A DNA stretch of 64,000 nucleotides from Chryseobacterium sp. FH1 (GTDB lineage Bacteria; Bacteroidota; Bacteroidia; Flavobacteriales; Weeksellaceae). The stretch covers positions 1,612,001 to 1,676,000 of the forward strand of contig NZ_JPLZ01000006.1 of assembly GCF_000735135.1 (NCBI RefSeq). The letters run 5' to 3'. Below the pieces are notes generated by a model, which made no database searches, was not told where the DNA came from, and worked only from the letters and a program-made list of their open reading frames with translations. Positions within the stretch are counted from its first letter, which is position 1. Each line of letters begins with the position of its first letter. The position numbers were made by a program, and so were the translations under genes. This document shows, one piece after another, positions 15,367 through 24,126 of this stretch.

Positions 15367-16557
15367 TTAAAACTTCTCTACACAATCTTTAATTCTTTTC
15401 ATAGCTTCTCTCAAATCTTCTTCCGAAGCGGCGTAGGAAAAACGGATGCATTCCGGACTTCCAAAACTTACACCTCCAACGCAACCAACGTGCGCATTTT
15501 CCAATAGGAACATTGCGAAGTCGTCTGCATCTTTGATCTCAGTTCCATTCAGGTTTTTTCCGATGAAATAGGAAATGTCCGGGAAAAAATAGAACGCGCT
15601 TTTTGGAAGATTGCATTTGAAACCTCGGATGTCTTTCATCAATTCAAAAACCAAATCACGTCTTTTGTGAAACTCGGTAATCATATATTGCAATTCCGAA
15701 GGATCCATTTGCATTGCAGTGATAGAAGCTCTTTGGGCAACCGTATTTGCTCCACTTGTCATTTGACCTTGAACTTTGTCACAAGCGCTTGCCAACCATT
15801 CCGGACAAGCAGAATATCCGATTCTCCAGCCTGTCATTGCAAAAGCTTTGCTCATTCCGTTGATCACAGCCGTTTGTTCATAGACTTGTGGGAAACTTGC
15901 GATAGAAACGTGTTCTCCTTCGTAATTGATAAATTCGTAGATCTCGTCTGAGATGATTGTTACGTGAGGATATTTTGCGACAACATTCGCGATCGCTTCC
16001 AATTCTTCTCTTGTATAGTAACTTCCGGAAGGATTGCAAGGCGAGCTGTATAACAACGCTTTTGTTTGAGGCGTAATTGCTTTTTCGAGTTGTTCAGCTG
16101 TAAATTTGAATTCTGTATCAATAGATGTTTCGATGAAAACAGACTTTCCACCAACCAATTTTACCATTTCGTCATAACTTACCCAATATGGAGCAGGAAG
16201 AATCACTTCGTCGCCATCATTTACTATAGCCAATAGAACATTCATAATAGATTGTTTCGCGCCAGTAGCAACACATATCTGCGATGGTTTATAATCCAAA
16301 TCGTTATCTCTCTTTAGTTTTGCGGCAATGGCTTGTCTAAGTTCCAAAAATCCGGGAACAGGCGAGTAGTGGCTATAATTTTCATTGATGGCATCAAAAG
16401 CGGCTTGTTTGATTTTTTGAGGAACATCGAAATCTGGTTCTCCCAAAGTCAAACTTATCACATCGATTCCAGCGGCCTTCATATCACGCGCTTTGTTGCT
16501 CATCACAAAAGTCTGAGAATAGCTCAGTCTGTTCAATCTATCAGAAATTTTACTCAT
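15367..16557 (-). CDS. Class I aspartate-type aminotransferase
   Basis: 396 residues, fold type I PLP enzyme of the 1-beta aspartate (or prephenate) aminotransferase group. Motifs: SLTLGEPDFDVP at the N-terminus, ATGAKQSIMN (PLP phosphate), SPCNPSGSYYTREEL, IISDEIYEFI (pyridine Asp), the Schiff-base Lys in GMSKAFAMTGWRIGY and the alpha-carboxylate Arg in CIRFSYAAS. It transfers amino groups between aspartate or related acids and 2-oxoglutarate. Monocistronic. A TATATTTG box lies 37 bases before the start on the minus strand (16594-16601). Confidence 0.88.
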   Translation of the reverse strand: MSKISDRLNRLSYSQTFVMSNKARDMKAAGIDVISLTLGEPDFDVPQKIKQAAFDAINENYSHYSPVPGFLELRQAIAAKLKRDNDLDYKPSQICVATGAKQSIMNVLLAIVNDGDEVILPAPYWVSYDEMVKLVGGKSVFIETSIDTEFKFTAEQLEKAITPQTKALLYSSPCNPSGSYYTREELEAIANVVAKYPHVTIISDEIYEFINYEGEHVSIASFPQVYEQTAVINGMSKAFAMTGWRIGYSACPEWLASACDKVQGQMTSGANTVAQRASITAMQMDPSELQYMITEFHKRRDLVFELMKDIRGFKCNLPKSAFYFFPDISYFIGKNLNGTEIKDADDFAMFLLENAHVGCVGGVSFGSPECIRFSYAASEEDLREAMKRIKDCVEKF

Positions 16558-16971
16558 AAATACTCTTTTTTTAATATATCAGATCAATTTTCACAAATAT
16601 AATTTTTTTAATATAAAATGAGGGCGACTTTCGTGAATTATTTCATCAGGTAATTACTGATTTTACAAAAAAAATGTTTCTGATTGTTATGAATCAATTT
16701 TGAAATACTATTAATATATTTTGAATTCTTAAGAGTTCTTAGGCTGTCGACTTTTGTTTTACAGTTCGATAAATTCTAATATTAATATAATTAAACGAAT
16801 GTTTATATTAAATATTCCTGTGTTTGGTGGCGATTAATAAAAAAAATACGTTAAAATGTATTTTGTGTAATAATAATTAATTATTTTTGGGCAGAAAAAA
16901 TTTATTGCTGTGAGAATTTAGGATAACCTAAATTTAAATTAATCTCAAAACACTTTAACACAAGAATCGAA
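16558..16971. other. Long divergent intergenic region
   Basis: About 414 AT-rich bases between the divergent aminotransferase and LuxR-type genes. It contains a TATATTTG box for the minus-strand gene (16601..16594) and a TTTG-N16-TATTTTTG promoter for the plus-strand gene (16862-16889). The middle shows poly-T/A tracts and no open frame, RNA gene or clear operator palindrome. Confidence 0.5.
16862..16889 (+). promoter_or_regulatory. Promoter of the TPR-LuxR regulator gene
   Basis: TTTG at 16862-16865, 16-base spacer, TATTTTTG at 16882-16889. The leader to the ATG is about 80 bases. Confidence 0.5.
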
Positions 16972-18210
16972 ATGGCTCGTTACCTATTGCTATTACTACT
17001 GATCTGTGCCAATTTTCTTTTGGCCAAAGATATCAACCTTGACTTGTTGGAAAAAGAAATCTTTCAAAATAACAGGGCCGGGAAATACGAAGTTTCTCAA
17101 CAGAAATTATCCGAACTACTTTTACGCAAAGATCTTTCGAAAGAAGAAGAGGGGCAAATTCTTTATCTGATGGCAAACACTTATCGCAGTGTCAATGATT
17201 TTATGATGAGCATTGATTATCTCAAAAAATCTGAAGTTGTTGCTGATGGTCTTCCAAATGGCAATTTGCTGAAAATGAGGATTGATTATGAATTTGCATT
17301 TATCTATTTTGATAACAAAGATTATGATAAATCCAGAGTTGCTATGGAACATCTTGCATCTCAGAATTATAAAAATCCATTCCCAGAAGATCAGGCATTT
17401 ATCCTAATCCAGGAAGGTTATCTGCTGATAAGAGATCAAAAACTAAAACAAGCAGAAAAGAAGTATCAAGAAGCACTCTCAATCATGAGGGATGTTGACT
17501 ACTGCAATCTTCCGATTGTGATGGTGAAGATGATGGAGCTGTATTCTTATGATAAGCAAATTTCTAAAGTAGAAGACACCTTTCAAGAAACTTTGAAAAT
17601 CACAGATAGCTGTAATATTTTGAAGTATCGGATTTTTGCGACAGCTGAGATGGAAAGACTCTACAAGCAAAATGGGATGTTTGATAAGGCTAATGTGCTT
17701 GGATTGAGGCTAGATTCGTTGCGCAGACTTGAACGGTTGGATGGCAAGATTTCCGAAATGCATGTGATGGACAGAAAATTTCTTGAGAAGGATCAAAGCA
17801 ATCAAACAGAAACTTTCTTTTGGGAGAAGATCTTTGGAATGTTTTCACTTGTTGGTATAGGATTTGTTGCTACATTTTATATTGTAAAAAGTAGGAGGAA
17901 TTTTCGAAAAGATAAACTGAAAATGGAGGAGGAGATAGAAGCGATGAGACTAGATCTAAGATCTTATTCTCAACTAAACCACTCTAATGAGAGATTTGTA
18001 AATCCGCAAAATATATCTGAAAATTTTGAAAAACTCACAGAGCGACAAAAAGACCTTCTTCGACTCATGGCGGATGGTTTTTCCAACAAGGAAATTGCTG
18101 ATAAGCTTTTCATTTCTGAAAGTACGGTAAAGTACCACATCAAGAATATCTATAGCATACTCGAACTCAAAGACAGGAAGGATTTTTTCCGAAAACTTAG
18201 CCAAAACTAA
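16972..18210 (+). CDS. Membrane-bound TPR regulator with LuxR-type DNA-binding domain
   Basis: 412 residues. The signal peptide or anchor YLLLLLLICANFLLA leads into about 260 periplasmic residues of helical TPR-like repeats. One transmembrane helix follows (about 287-307, FSLVGIGFVATFYIVKS), then a basic, coiled-coil linker and a C-terminal LuxR/NarL helix-turn-helix (about 350-412: LTERQKDLLRLMADGFSNKEIADKLFISESTVKYHIKNIY). No kinase or receiver domain is present, so signal and output are in one chain crossing the inner membrane, a layout common in Bacteroidota. It lies just upstream of a giant T9SS surface protein gene on the same strand, which is a plausible target. Confidence 0.85.
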   Translation: MARYLLLLLLICANFLLAKDINLDLLEKEIFQNNRAGKYEVSQQKLSELLLRKDLSKEEEGQILYLMANTYRSVNDFMMSIDYLKKSEVVADGLPNGNLLKMRIDYEFAFIYFDNKDYDKSRVAMEHLASQNYKNPFPEDQAFILIQEGYLLIRDQKLKQAEKKYQEALSIMRDVDYCNLPIVMVKMMELYSYDKQISKVEDTFQETLKITDSCNILKYRIFATAEMERLYKQNGMFDKANVLGLRLDSLRRLERLDGKISEMHVMDRKFLEKDQSNQTETFFWEKIFGMFSLVGIGFVATFYIVKSRRNFRKDKLKMEEEIEAMRLDLRSYSQLNHSNERFVNPQNISENFEKLTERQKDLLRLMADGFSNKEIADKLFISESTVKYHIKNIYSILELKDRKDFFRKLSQN

Positions 18211-18325
18211 CCTACAAACCTACAACAAGCTCATTCAATTACCTGTCCTCAGGGATAGTTTTTCCCCTGTTTTAGCACAACTAGCCCAAAGTACAGTCTG
18301 TTTTCATGTCATTATCAATAGTATT

Positions 18326-18358
18326 GCACCATTGATTCTGAAAACACATTGATGGTGC
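18326..18358 (+). terminator. Weak hairpin downstream of the LuxR-type gene
   Basis: GCACCAT (18326-18332) pairs with ATGGTGC (18352-18358) across a long loop. The following bases (TCTTAATC) are only partly T-rich, so it may be a regulatory hairpin rather than a terminator. Confidence 0.3.
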
Positions 18359-18483
18359 TCTTAATCTTGGGGCGTATTTCTAAAATTCATTAACATAAAT
18401 GTATGTTTTTATTATCATGGATTGTTATCTACCTGAAAGATGGTCGATAATATTTTTGGTCTAAAATCAAATATTTATAGATA

Positions 18484-21400
18484 ATGAAAAAATATTATTT
18501 TTTACTTTTTCTTGCTTTATTTACAATTGCAAATGCGCAGACAGATCTAGCGAAATGGGCATTAAATTCTAACGGAAATGTAAGCTATTCGGATAATAGA
18601 GTAATAGCGACATCAATTTCCACGACACAGCCAATATCATACCAATCTCAAGGGATGACAGTCACAGGTTGGAATAATGGAAGTGTTGAGCATTACCGAT
18701 ATTTCGGATTTTCGGTTGGTTCTTCGAATGGTAATGCTATTAAAATATCCAATTTAGTTTTTGAACAAGAGAAACTTAATCCTGGTCCAGATAACTATAC
18801 AATTAGATACTATATTGCTCCAAATAGCAATAATGTAGATGATTATGCATTTTTGCATTCTGTTGGCTCTACAATATTGGTCAACAATGAGTCTATAGTC
18901 TCTAATGCAATAAAGAATATTCCTTTGAATGTGACGCTATCTGGTACTCAGAGATTGGTGGTTAGATTCTTCTCATCAGGAAACGATTGGAATGCGGGCT
19001 GGAGAATTAAGGCCAACACTCTTAGATTAACCGAAGTTCAAGCAGTAGTTCCTGTTGCAAACAATGATTCTTACAGTGTTTATAGCGATACAGCTACTAG
19101 CCTTGATATCTTATCTAATGATAATTCTGGCTCCAGCATCACTGGCATTACAATTACCCAGCAACCTTCACATGGAACTCTAGCGGTGAATGGTGCTACG
19201 AATGTAACTTATACACCAGATTCAGATTATCTAGGGAATGATACTTTTAAATACAAATCTAGTAATTCCACAGGATTGTCTAATGAAGCTAATGTCAACA
19301 TAAGCGTTGTACAAAATCCAAATACGGCCGTGCCAGTTGCAAACAACGATTCTTTTACGGCTTACAAAAACAACGAATCAAGCTTCAATATCCTTAGTAA
19401 TGATACTTCTGTCTTGGCAATCACTGGTGTGACTATTACCCAACAACCGACACATGGAACATTGATTGTAAATGGTACTACAAATGTGACCTACAAACCT
19501 ACAACAGGATACACGGGGACTGACTCTTTCAAGTATAAAGCCAGCAATTCCACTGGATTATCAAATGAAGCTAATGTAAGTATTAGTGTAGTTGATAATG
19601 TAAATACAGCATTAGCAAGATGGAACAATTCCAACTTTGCGCCTAGTTTTACAAATGGCAGTATAGAAAAAATTAATTTGACATCCACTCAAGGTCTTTC
19701 CTATGTGCAGGATATTAGTATCAGTGGTGGTTACAATGCGTTTCAGACATCTGGCTGGCCAGACAAAAATGCACAGACAGTTGATACCTCCAAATTCATT
19801 CAATTTACGATCAGTCCAAAACAAGGTTATAAGTTAAATCTTTCTGAATTTAATTTTGAGTGTTTAATGCAAAGCGGTGACGGTAATATCAGAGTTGACT
19901 ACTCACTGAACAGTAATTTCTCAAATCCAAAAACGATACTTCCTGAAACAGTTATAGGAGCGTCTGCGAAAACATTCTCTCTCACAAATTTTTCCAGACC
20001 AATTGCTACAGACGGACAAGTTTTATACTTGAGAATCTATGTTTATAATACTTGGAATGCATTTCAGTTACTGTTGAAAAACGGGCAGAATGTAGGTCCC
20101 GCATTCATTGGATATACAGAATCCAGTTCTACTGCGCCTATTGCTTATGACGACACAGTTTCGAATATCGTTAATAATGATATTGATATCGATGTTCTTG
20201 TCAATGATGATTATAGCAACAAGATCAATGCTTTGACTTTTACGCAACCTGCACACGGAAGTACGACTCTGAATAGCGATAACAGCATCAATTACATTCC
20301 TGCAAAAGATTACATCGGAACAGATTCTTTCACATATTACATTACGAATGAATTTGGTATTTCTAATGCAGCGAAAGTTGACATTACTAATAATCCAAAT
20401 GCAACTACACCGCTCATCAGATGGGATAATGCAAGCTTAAAAGCAACCGCATTCCAATCGTTCATCAACGAGACAACCATCACCAGTAATGGCGCTATCG
20501 GAATTGCTGTAGGTGGAGAAACCAATCCTAGAACTTTCTATGTAGAAACTTCGGGAGATAATACAGTATTTAATTCATCCAAATACATTCAATTTGTATT
20601 CGAGAACAAAAGCACGAACAAAACGATTGAGCCAAAGATATTCAGATATTATGCTAAAGGTACAGCTTCAAAATATGAGATCAGATATTCCAAAACAGCT
20701 GATTTCTCAAGTGATGTACTTGCTTTGTCCTCCGGAACTATTCCTACTAACTACACGCTTCAAAGTTTTAATTTTGATGACGGGCTTAAATTGGAACCAG
20801 GTGAAAAGCTTTACTTGAGAATGTATTTCTATGATACCTATTATGTTCAGTTTATTATGCAGTTCATTACAGGAGCAATGGGACCTGAGATAGATGGTTT
20901 ATATTACAATCGCGTGTATTCACCAAATAATACCATTTGGCTGAACCCGGCGAATCCTCATTGGAGCAACGGTGTACCAAATGCCACAAAAAGTGCAATC
21001 ATAGATACATATTATGACACAGCCGTAAGAGGAAGTTTTGAAAGCAAGGATTTGACAATCAATCCTACTGGTAGCTTGATCATCAAGGAAGATAATCCTG
21101 TAAGTGTACATGGACAAATTATTAATAATGCTGTTGCTTCTAGCTTTGTAGTAGAACATAACGCAAACTTGTTACAAAGTGCTAATGCTCCAAATACCGG
21201 AAATATCACCGTTAAGAAATCTGCGGTCATCCCGAAAATGGGCTACAACTATTGGACTTCGCCAGTTTCCGGACAAAATCTTTATCAGTTTTCAGAGGGC
21301 TACAACCAAGCTAACGGAGGTACGGGAACCGGAACGCCTTGGAACAGGTTTTATGTTTATAATGAAGCTAATGATTATTTTGTAACATCTATCGCCAATG

Positions 21401-22590
21401 AGATCACACTCAATTCTTCTTCTACGTTCCAACAAGGAAGAGGATATGCGATCCGAGGAAAAAACAGCTTCCCAGATGCGGTGACTGTATCATCACCAAG
21501 TTCTACATTCCAATTTGTAGGAACGCCACAGAATGGTGATATTAATTCTTACAATTTGAAATGGACAAACGCGGCGCGCGGTTATAATATGGTTGGAAAT
21601 CCATATCCTTCTAACTTGAGTTTTGATGACTTCTTTGAACAGAACAAATCAAAAGTTTACGGTGTAGCCTATTTCTGGACCAACAATGATGGACAAGTAT
21701 TATCTCAGCAAAGTAGCAATTATAATGGAAATAACTACGCGATAGAAACAGCTGTTGGAGGGACATCAGCTACATATTTTGGAATTAATAACAGAAAACC
21801 TAATGGTAGTATTTCAGTGGGGCAAGGTTTCATAGTTCAAGCTAAGCAAACAGGTAAGAATCAGCCTTTGGTTTTCAACAATGGTATGAGAACCACAAGC
21901 ACTGCCAATTATTACAACAAAACAGCTCAGAAAAACAGATTTTGGATGGAGTTCAAATCTCCTCTTAATGTGAATAATGAGATTCTGATTGGATATCTAG
22001 CCAACGCAACCAATGGATATGACAGCGATTTTGATGCAGATCTTTTGGCCGTGGGAAGTGACTCTTTCTGGAGTATCGTTAGCAATCATAAGTTAGCAAT
22101 TCAAGCAAAAGATGTTAATTTTACCAATGAAGATATTACGGGAATAGGATTCAAAGCTTCTGTTGCAGGTGACTTCACAATTTCTATTACAGACAAAGAT
22201 GGGATTTTTGACGCGAATCAAACCATCTACATCAAAGACAAATATCAGAACAAAACTTTCAATCTTTCGCAGGCGCCATACACGTTCTACACAAACTCTG
22301 GTCAGTACGAAGATAGATTTGAAATCGTTTACAGAGCTGTGGAAACTCTAGGAACGGATAATGTTTTGAAAAACGGAATCCAGATTTACAAAGATGTTCA
22401 GAATTTCATCGTGAAATCTTCCGATAATCTAGATGAAGTAAGCGTTTACGATGCTGTTGGAAGATTGGTTTACGATTCCAAAGTTTCAAAGAGAGAGATT
22501 TTAATTAATAAATCAAATTTCGCAGAAGGACTTTACATCATCAAAGCAAGATCTGGAAACACGATCATCACCAAAAAAGTTTTGAAGTAA
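18484..22590 (+). CDS. Large multidomain T9SS-secreted surface protein
   Basis: 1368 residues. Signal peptide MKKYYFLLFLALFTIANAQ. Beta-sandwich domains opening with LAKW / LARW / LIRW occur three times (about 23, 376 and 643). Between them are cadherin-like (Ig-like) repeats beginning PVANNDSY (190), PVANNDSF (284) and PIAYDD (552); the first two are a 94-residue tandem duplication. After about residue 815 comes a shared T9SS-protein module (HWSNGVPN..., YNYWTSPVSGQNLY, GYNMVGNPYPSNLSFDDFF). The last 75 residues are a type A sorting domain with VYDAVGRLVYDSKV and the ending KKVLK, which directs export and anchoring by the T9SS. Likely role: adhesion or polymer binding; the ligand is unknown. 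Confidence 0.85.
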   Translation: MKKYYFLLFLALFTIANAQTDLAKWALNSNGNVSYSDNRVIATSISTTQPISYQSQGMTVTGWNNGSVEHYRYFGFSVGSSNGNAIKISNLVFEQEKLNPGPDNYTIRYYIAPNSNNVDDYAFLHSVGSTILVNNESIVSNAIKNIPLNVTLSGTQRLVVRFFSSGNDWNAGWRIKANTLRLTEVQAVVPVANNDSYSVYSDTATSLDILSNDNSGSSITGITITQQPSHGTLAVNGATNVTYTPDSDYLGNDTFKYKSSNSTGLSNEANVNISVVQNPNTAVPVANNDSFTAYKNNESSFNILSNDTSVLAITGVTITQQPTHGTLIVNGTTNVTYKPTTGYTGTDSFKYKASNSTGLSNEANVSISVVDNVNTALARWNNSNFAPSFTNGSIEKINLTSTQGLSYVQDISISGGYNAFQTSGWPDKNAQTVDTSKFIQFTISPKQGYKLNLSEFNFECLMQSGDGNIRVDYSLNSNFSNPKTILPETVIGASAKTFSLTNFSRPIATDGQVLYLRIYVYNTWNAFQLLLKNGQNVGPAFIGYTESSSTAPIAYDDTVSNIVNNDIDIDVLVNDDYSNKINALTFTQPAHGSTTLNSDNSINYIPAKDYIGTDSFTYYITNEFGISNAAKVDITNNPNATTPLIRWDNASLKATAFQSFINETTITSNGAIGIAVGGETNPRTFYVETSGDNTVFNSSKYIQFVFENKSTNKTIEPKIFRYYAKGTASKYEIRYSKTADFSSDVLALSSGTIPTNYTLQSFNFDDGLKLEPGEKLYLRMYFYDTYYVQFIMQFITGAMGPEIDGLYYNRVYSPNNTIWLNPANPHWSNGVPNATKSAIIDTYYDTAVRGSFESKDLTINPTGSLIIKEDNPVSVHGQIINNAVASSFVVEHNANLLQSANAPNTGNITVKKSAVIPKMGYNYWTSPVSGQNLYQFSEGYNQANGGTGTGTPWNRFYVYNEANDYFVTSIANEITLNSSSTFQQGRGYAIRGKNSFPDAVTVSSPSSTFQFVGTPQNGDINSYNLKWTNAARGYNMVGNPYPSNLSFDDFFEQNKSKVYGVAYFWTNNDGQVLSQQSSNYNGNNYAIETAVGGTSATYFGINNRKPNGSISVGQGFIVQAKQTGKNQPLVFNNGMRTTSTANYYNKTAQKNRFWMEFKSPLNVNNEILIGYLANATNGYDSDFDADLLAVGSDSFWSIVSNHKLAIQAKDVNFTNEDITGIGFKASVAGDFTISITDKDGIFDANQTIYIKDKYQNKTFNLSQAPYTFYTNSGQYEDRFEIVYRAVETLGTDNVLKNGIQIYKDVQNFIVKSSDNLDEVSVYDAVGRLVYDSKVSKREILINKSNFAEGLYIIKARSGNTIITKKVLK

Positions 22591-22624
22591 AATTAGAAAC
22601 ACAAATAATCCATAAATTTTCTCA

Positions 22625-22656
22625 AACCATCAAAATTATTTTTGATGGTTTTTTCT
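22625..22656 (+). terminator. Terminator of the T9SS surface protein gene
   Basis: Stem AACCATCAAAA (22625-22635) / TTTTGATGGTT (22640-22650), followed by TTTTTTC. Confidence 0.8.
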
Positions 22657-22689
22657 TAATCTAATATTAAAAATTCATAATTTCGCTCT

Positions 22690-23325
22690 ATGTCATTAGA
22701 ATTAGTTTTAAAATACTTCCCAGATATCACCAGCGAGCAAAAAGACCAGTTCGCCGAGTTGAAAATCCTATACAAAGATTGGAACGAGAAAATCAACGTC
22801 ATCTCCAGAAAAGACACAGACAGTCTGTACGAAAAACACATTCTACATTCTTTAGGAATTGCTAAAGTGATGGAATTTGCAGACAACACAAAAGTTCTAG
22901 ACATTGGAACAGGAGGCGGTTTTCCCGGAATTCCGTTGGCAATTCTCTTCCCAAATGCACAATTCACTTTGGTGGATAGTATCGGTAAAAAAATCACTGT
23001 TGTAAAAGGGGTTGCAGAAAGTCTCGGTCTCAAAAATGTGACAGCACATCACATGAGAGCAGAACAGTTGAAGGAAAAATTCCATTTCGTAGTCAGTCGA
23101 GCAGTGACGCAGATGCCCGTTTTCCTGACTTGGCTTAGAGGGAAATTTGAGAAAGAACAATTTAATCCAAAGCACAACGGTGTTCTCTATCTCAAAGGCG
23201 GCGATTTGGCAGAGGAATTGGCAGGATTGAGATGCGAGATTTTCAACCTCAAAAATTATTTCGAAGGCGAATTCTTTGACACCAAAAAAGTCGTATATCT
23301 ATCAAAAGGTAATTTTAATAATTAA
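22690..23325 (+). CDS. rsmG: 16S rRNA (guanine527-N7)-methyltransferase RsmG
   Basis: 211 residues, normal length for RsmG (GidB). Motifs: an N-terminal helix with LYKDWNEKINVISRKD and HILHSLGI, SAM-binding VLDIGTGGGFPGIPLAILFPNAQFTLVDSIGKKI, and VVSRAVTQMPVF containing the conserved Ser-Arg-Ala-Val segment. It methylates N7 of G527 in the 530 loop of 16S rRNA; loss is known in other bacteria to give low-level streptomycin resistance. A lipoprotein gene follows after 15 bases. Confidence 0.92.
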   Translation: MSLELVLKYFPDITSEQKDQFAELKILYKDWNEKINVISRKDTDSLYEKHILHSLGIAKVMEFADNTKVLDIGTGGGFPGIPLAILFPNAQFTLVDSIGKKITVVKGVAESLGLKNVTAHHMRAEQLKEKFHFVVSRAVTQMPVFLTWLRGKFEKEQFNPKHNGVLYLKGGDLAEELAGLRCEIFNLKNYFEGEFFDTKKVVYLSKGNFNN

Positions 23326-23340
23326 TAAAACGAAAAGATT

Positions 23341-23760
23341 ATGAAGAAAGCACTTATTTTATCAATGATTTCCCTGTCCTTTGCAAGCATTATTTCCTGC
23401 AACGACAATGACGATTATCCGGAGATTACAGAAGTTTCCGCAAGAAAAATAGACAGTGTGAAAATCCCGATTGACACAATGACTTTGGGCATAATGCAGG
23501 AATTCAAAATATATTCCACGTTCACCCGAGGTTGCGAGGGAATCTACAGCTACGATTACAATTACACCAACGATTCTGTGCGAACAATCGCCAATTTTGC
23601 CTACAAGACCAACGAAGCCTGCGCCGACGGAACTTATGTAGATGGAAGCAGAATCAACTTCAAACCAGTGAAAACCGGAACCTACACGTTCAAATTTTTC
23701 ACAGGAAAAGATACCACCGGAGCCAATACTTTCTTCGAGAAAAAAGTGGTTGTAGAATAA
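23341..23760 (+). CDS. Lipoprotein of unknown function with acidic surface-export signal
   Basis: 139 residues. Signal peptide MKKALILSMISLSFASIISC with the lipobox cysteine followed by NDNDDY. An acidic stretch directly after the cysteine matches the lipoprotein export signal described in Flavobacteriia/Bacteroidetes, so surface exposure is likely. The mature part has two cysteines (RGCEGIYSY and NEACADGTY) that could form a disulfide, and a beta-rich end (GTYTFKFFTGKDTTGANTFFEKKVVVE) resembling an Ig-like domain. 15 bases behind rsmG, thus probably cotranscribed. Confidence 0.75.
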   Translation: MKKALILSMISLSFASIISCNDNDDYPEITEVSARKIDSVKIPIDTMTLGIMQEFKIYSTFTRGCEGIYSYDYNYTNDSVRTIANFAYKTNEACADGTYVDGSRINFKPVKTGTYTFKFFTGKDTTGANTFFEKKVVVE

Positions 23761-23803
23761 AATTCCTCCTTTAGGGTTGGGAAAGTAGAATTTAAATTTT
23801 TAG

Positions 23804-23907
23804 AAGCTTAATCCCGCTTTCCGTTGCAATCTTTTTTGCAAGACGATTTCCTTTTAGTTGAACTCGAGGGTTACGCAAAAAAGGATTTCCGCTGCAATCG
23901 GGGCTAT
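23804..23907. repeat. Widespread Bacteroidota intergenic element (AGCCCCGATTGC ... AGCGGGATTAAGCTT)
   Basis: On the minus strand it begins AGCCCCGATTGCAGCGGAAA, continues TCCTTTTTTGC, and ends with GCAAAAAAGATTGCAACGGA and AAGCGGGATTAAGCTT. The inner arms (TCCTTTTTTGC / GCAAAAAAGATT) can pair. I recognise this layout from intergenic regions of many Flavobacteriia. Confidence 0.65.
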
Positions 23908-23986
23908 GGGTTTTGGCATTCAATTAATGCTTTCAACAGATTAGCAAGATTTGCAAAATCTGCGAGAGAAAATATTCTTATTTCAT

Positions 23987-24066
23987 TACTGAGCCTGTCG
24001 AAGACCTTTGCGACCTTAAAATGTTCTCAAAACTTTCAAAAAAATCTTTACGCCTTTGCGTTAAAT
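23987..24066. repeat. Dispersed intergenic repeat (copy 2, inverted)
   Basis: Reverse complement of the 13885-13970 copy: TACTGAGCCTGTCGAAG, then CCTTTGCGACCTTAAAAT, a T/A-rich centre and CGCCTTTGCGTTAAA. Confidence 0.7.
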
Positions 24067-24100
24067 TTATTTTCAAAGTCAACGAAAATTAATTAAATTG

Positions 24101-24126
24101 AGCCTTTACTTCAAAAGGCTTTTTTT
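24101..24126 (+). terminator. Terminator-like hairpin ending at the AddB-like start codon
   Basis: AGCCTTT (24101-24107), a 6-base loop, AAAGGCT (24114-24120), then six T up to the ATG at 24127. It has the form of an intrinsic terminator and leaves no room for a ribosome binding site. Confidence 0.6.

Larger units (their letters stand above)
23761..24126. other. Gene-free, repeat-rich stretch
   Basis: 366 bases built almost wholly of repeats: the GCGGGATTAAGCTT-type element (23804-23907), an AT-rich bridge with AGATTTGCAAAATCTGCGAG, the CTGAGCCTGTCGAAG / CTTTGCGTTAAA element (23987-24066), and a terminator-like hairpin (24101-24126). A 90-codon frame across it is composed of repeat sequence and is not considered a gene. 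Confidence 0.6.

Noticed and set aside
23824-24096. 90-codon plus-strand open frame downstream of the lipoprotein gene
   Set aside because: It consists entirely of dispersed intergenic repeats found elsewhere in the window; the peptide has no protein-like pattern.
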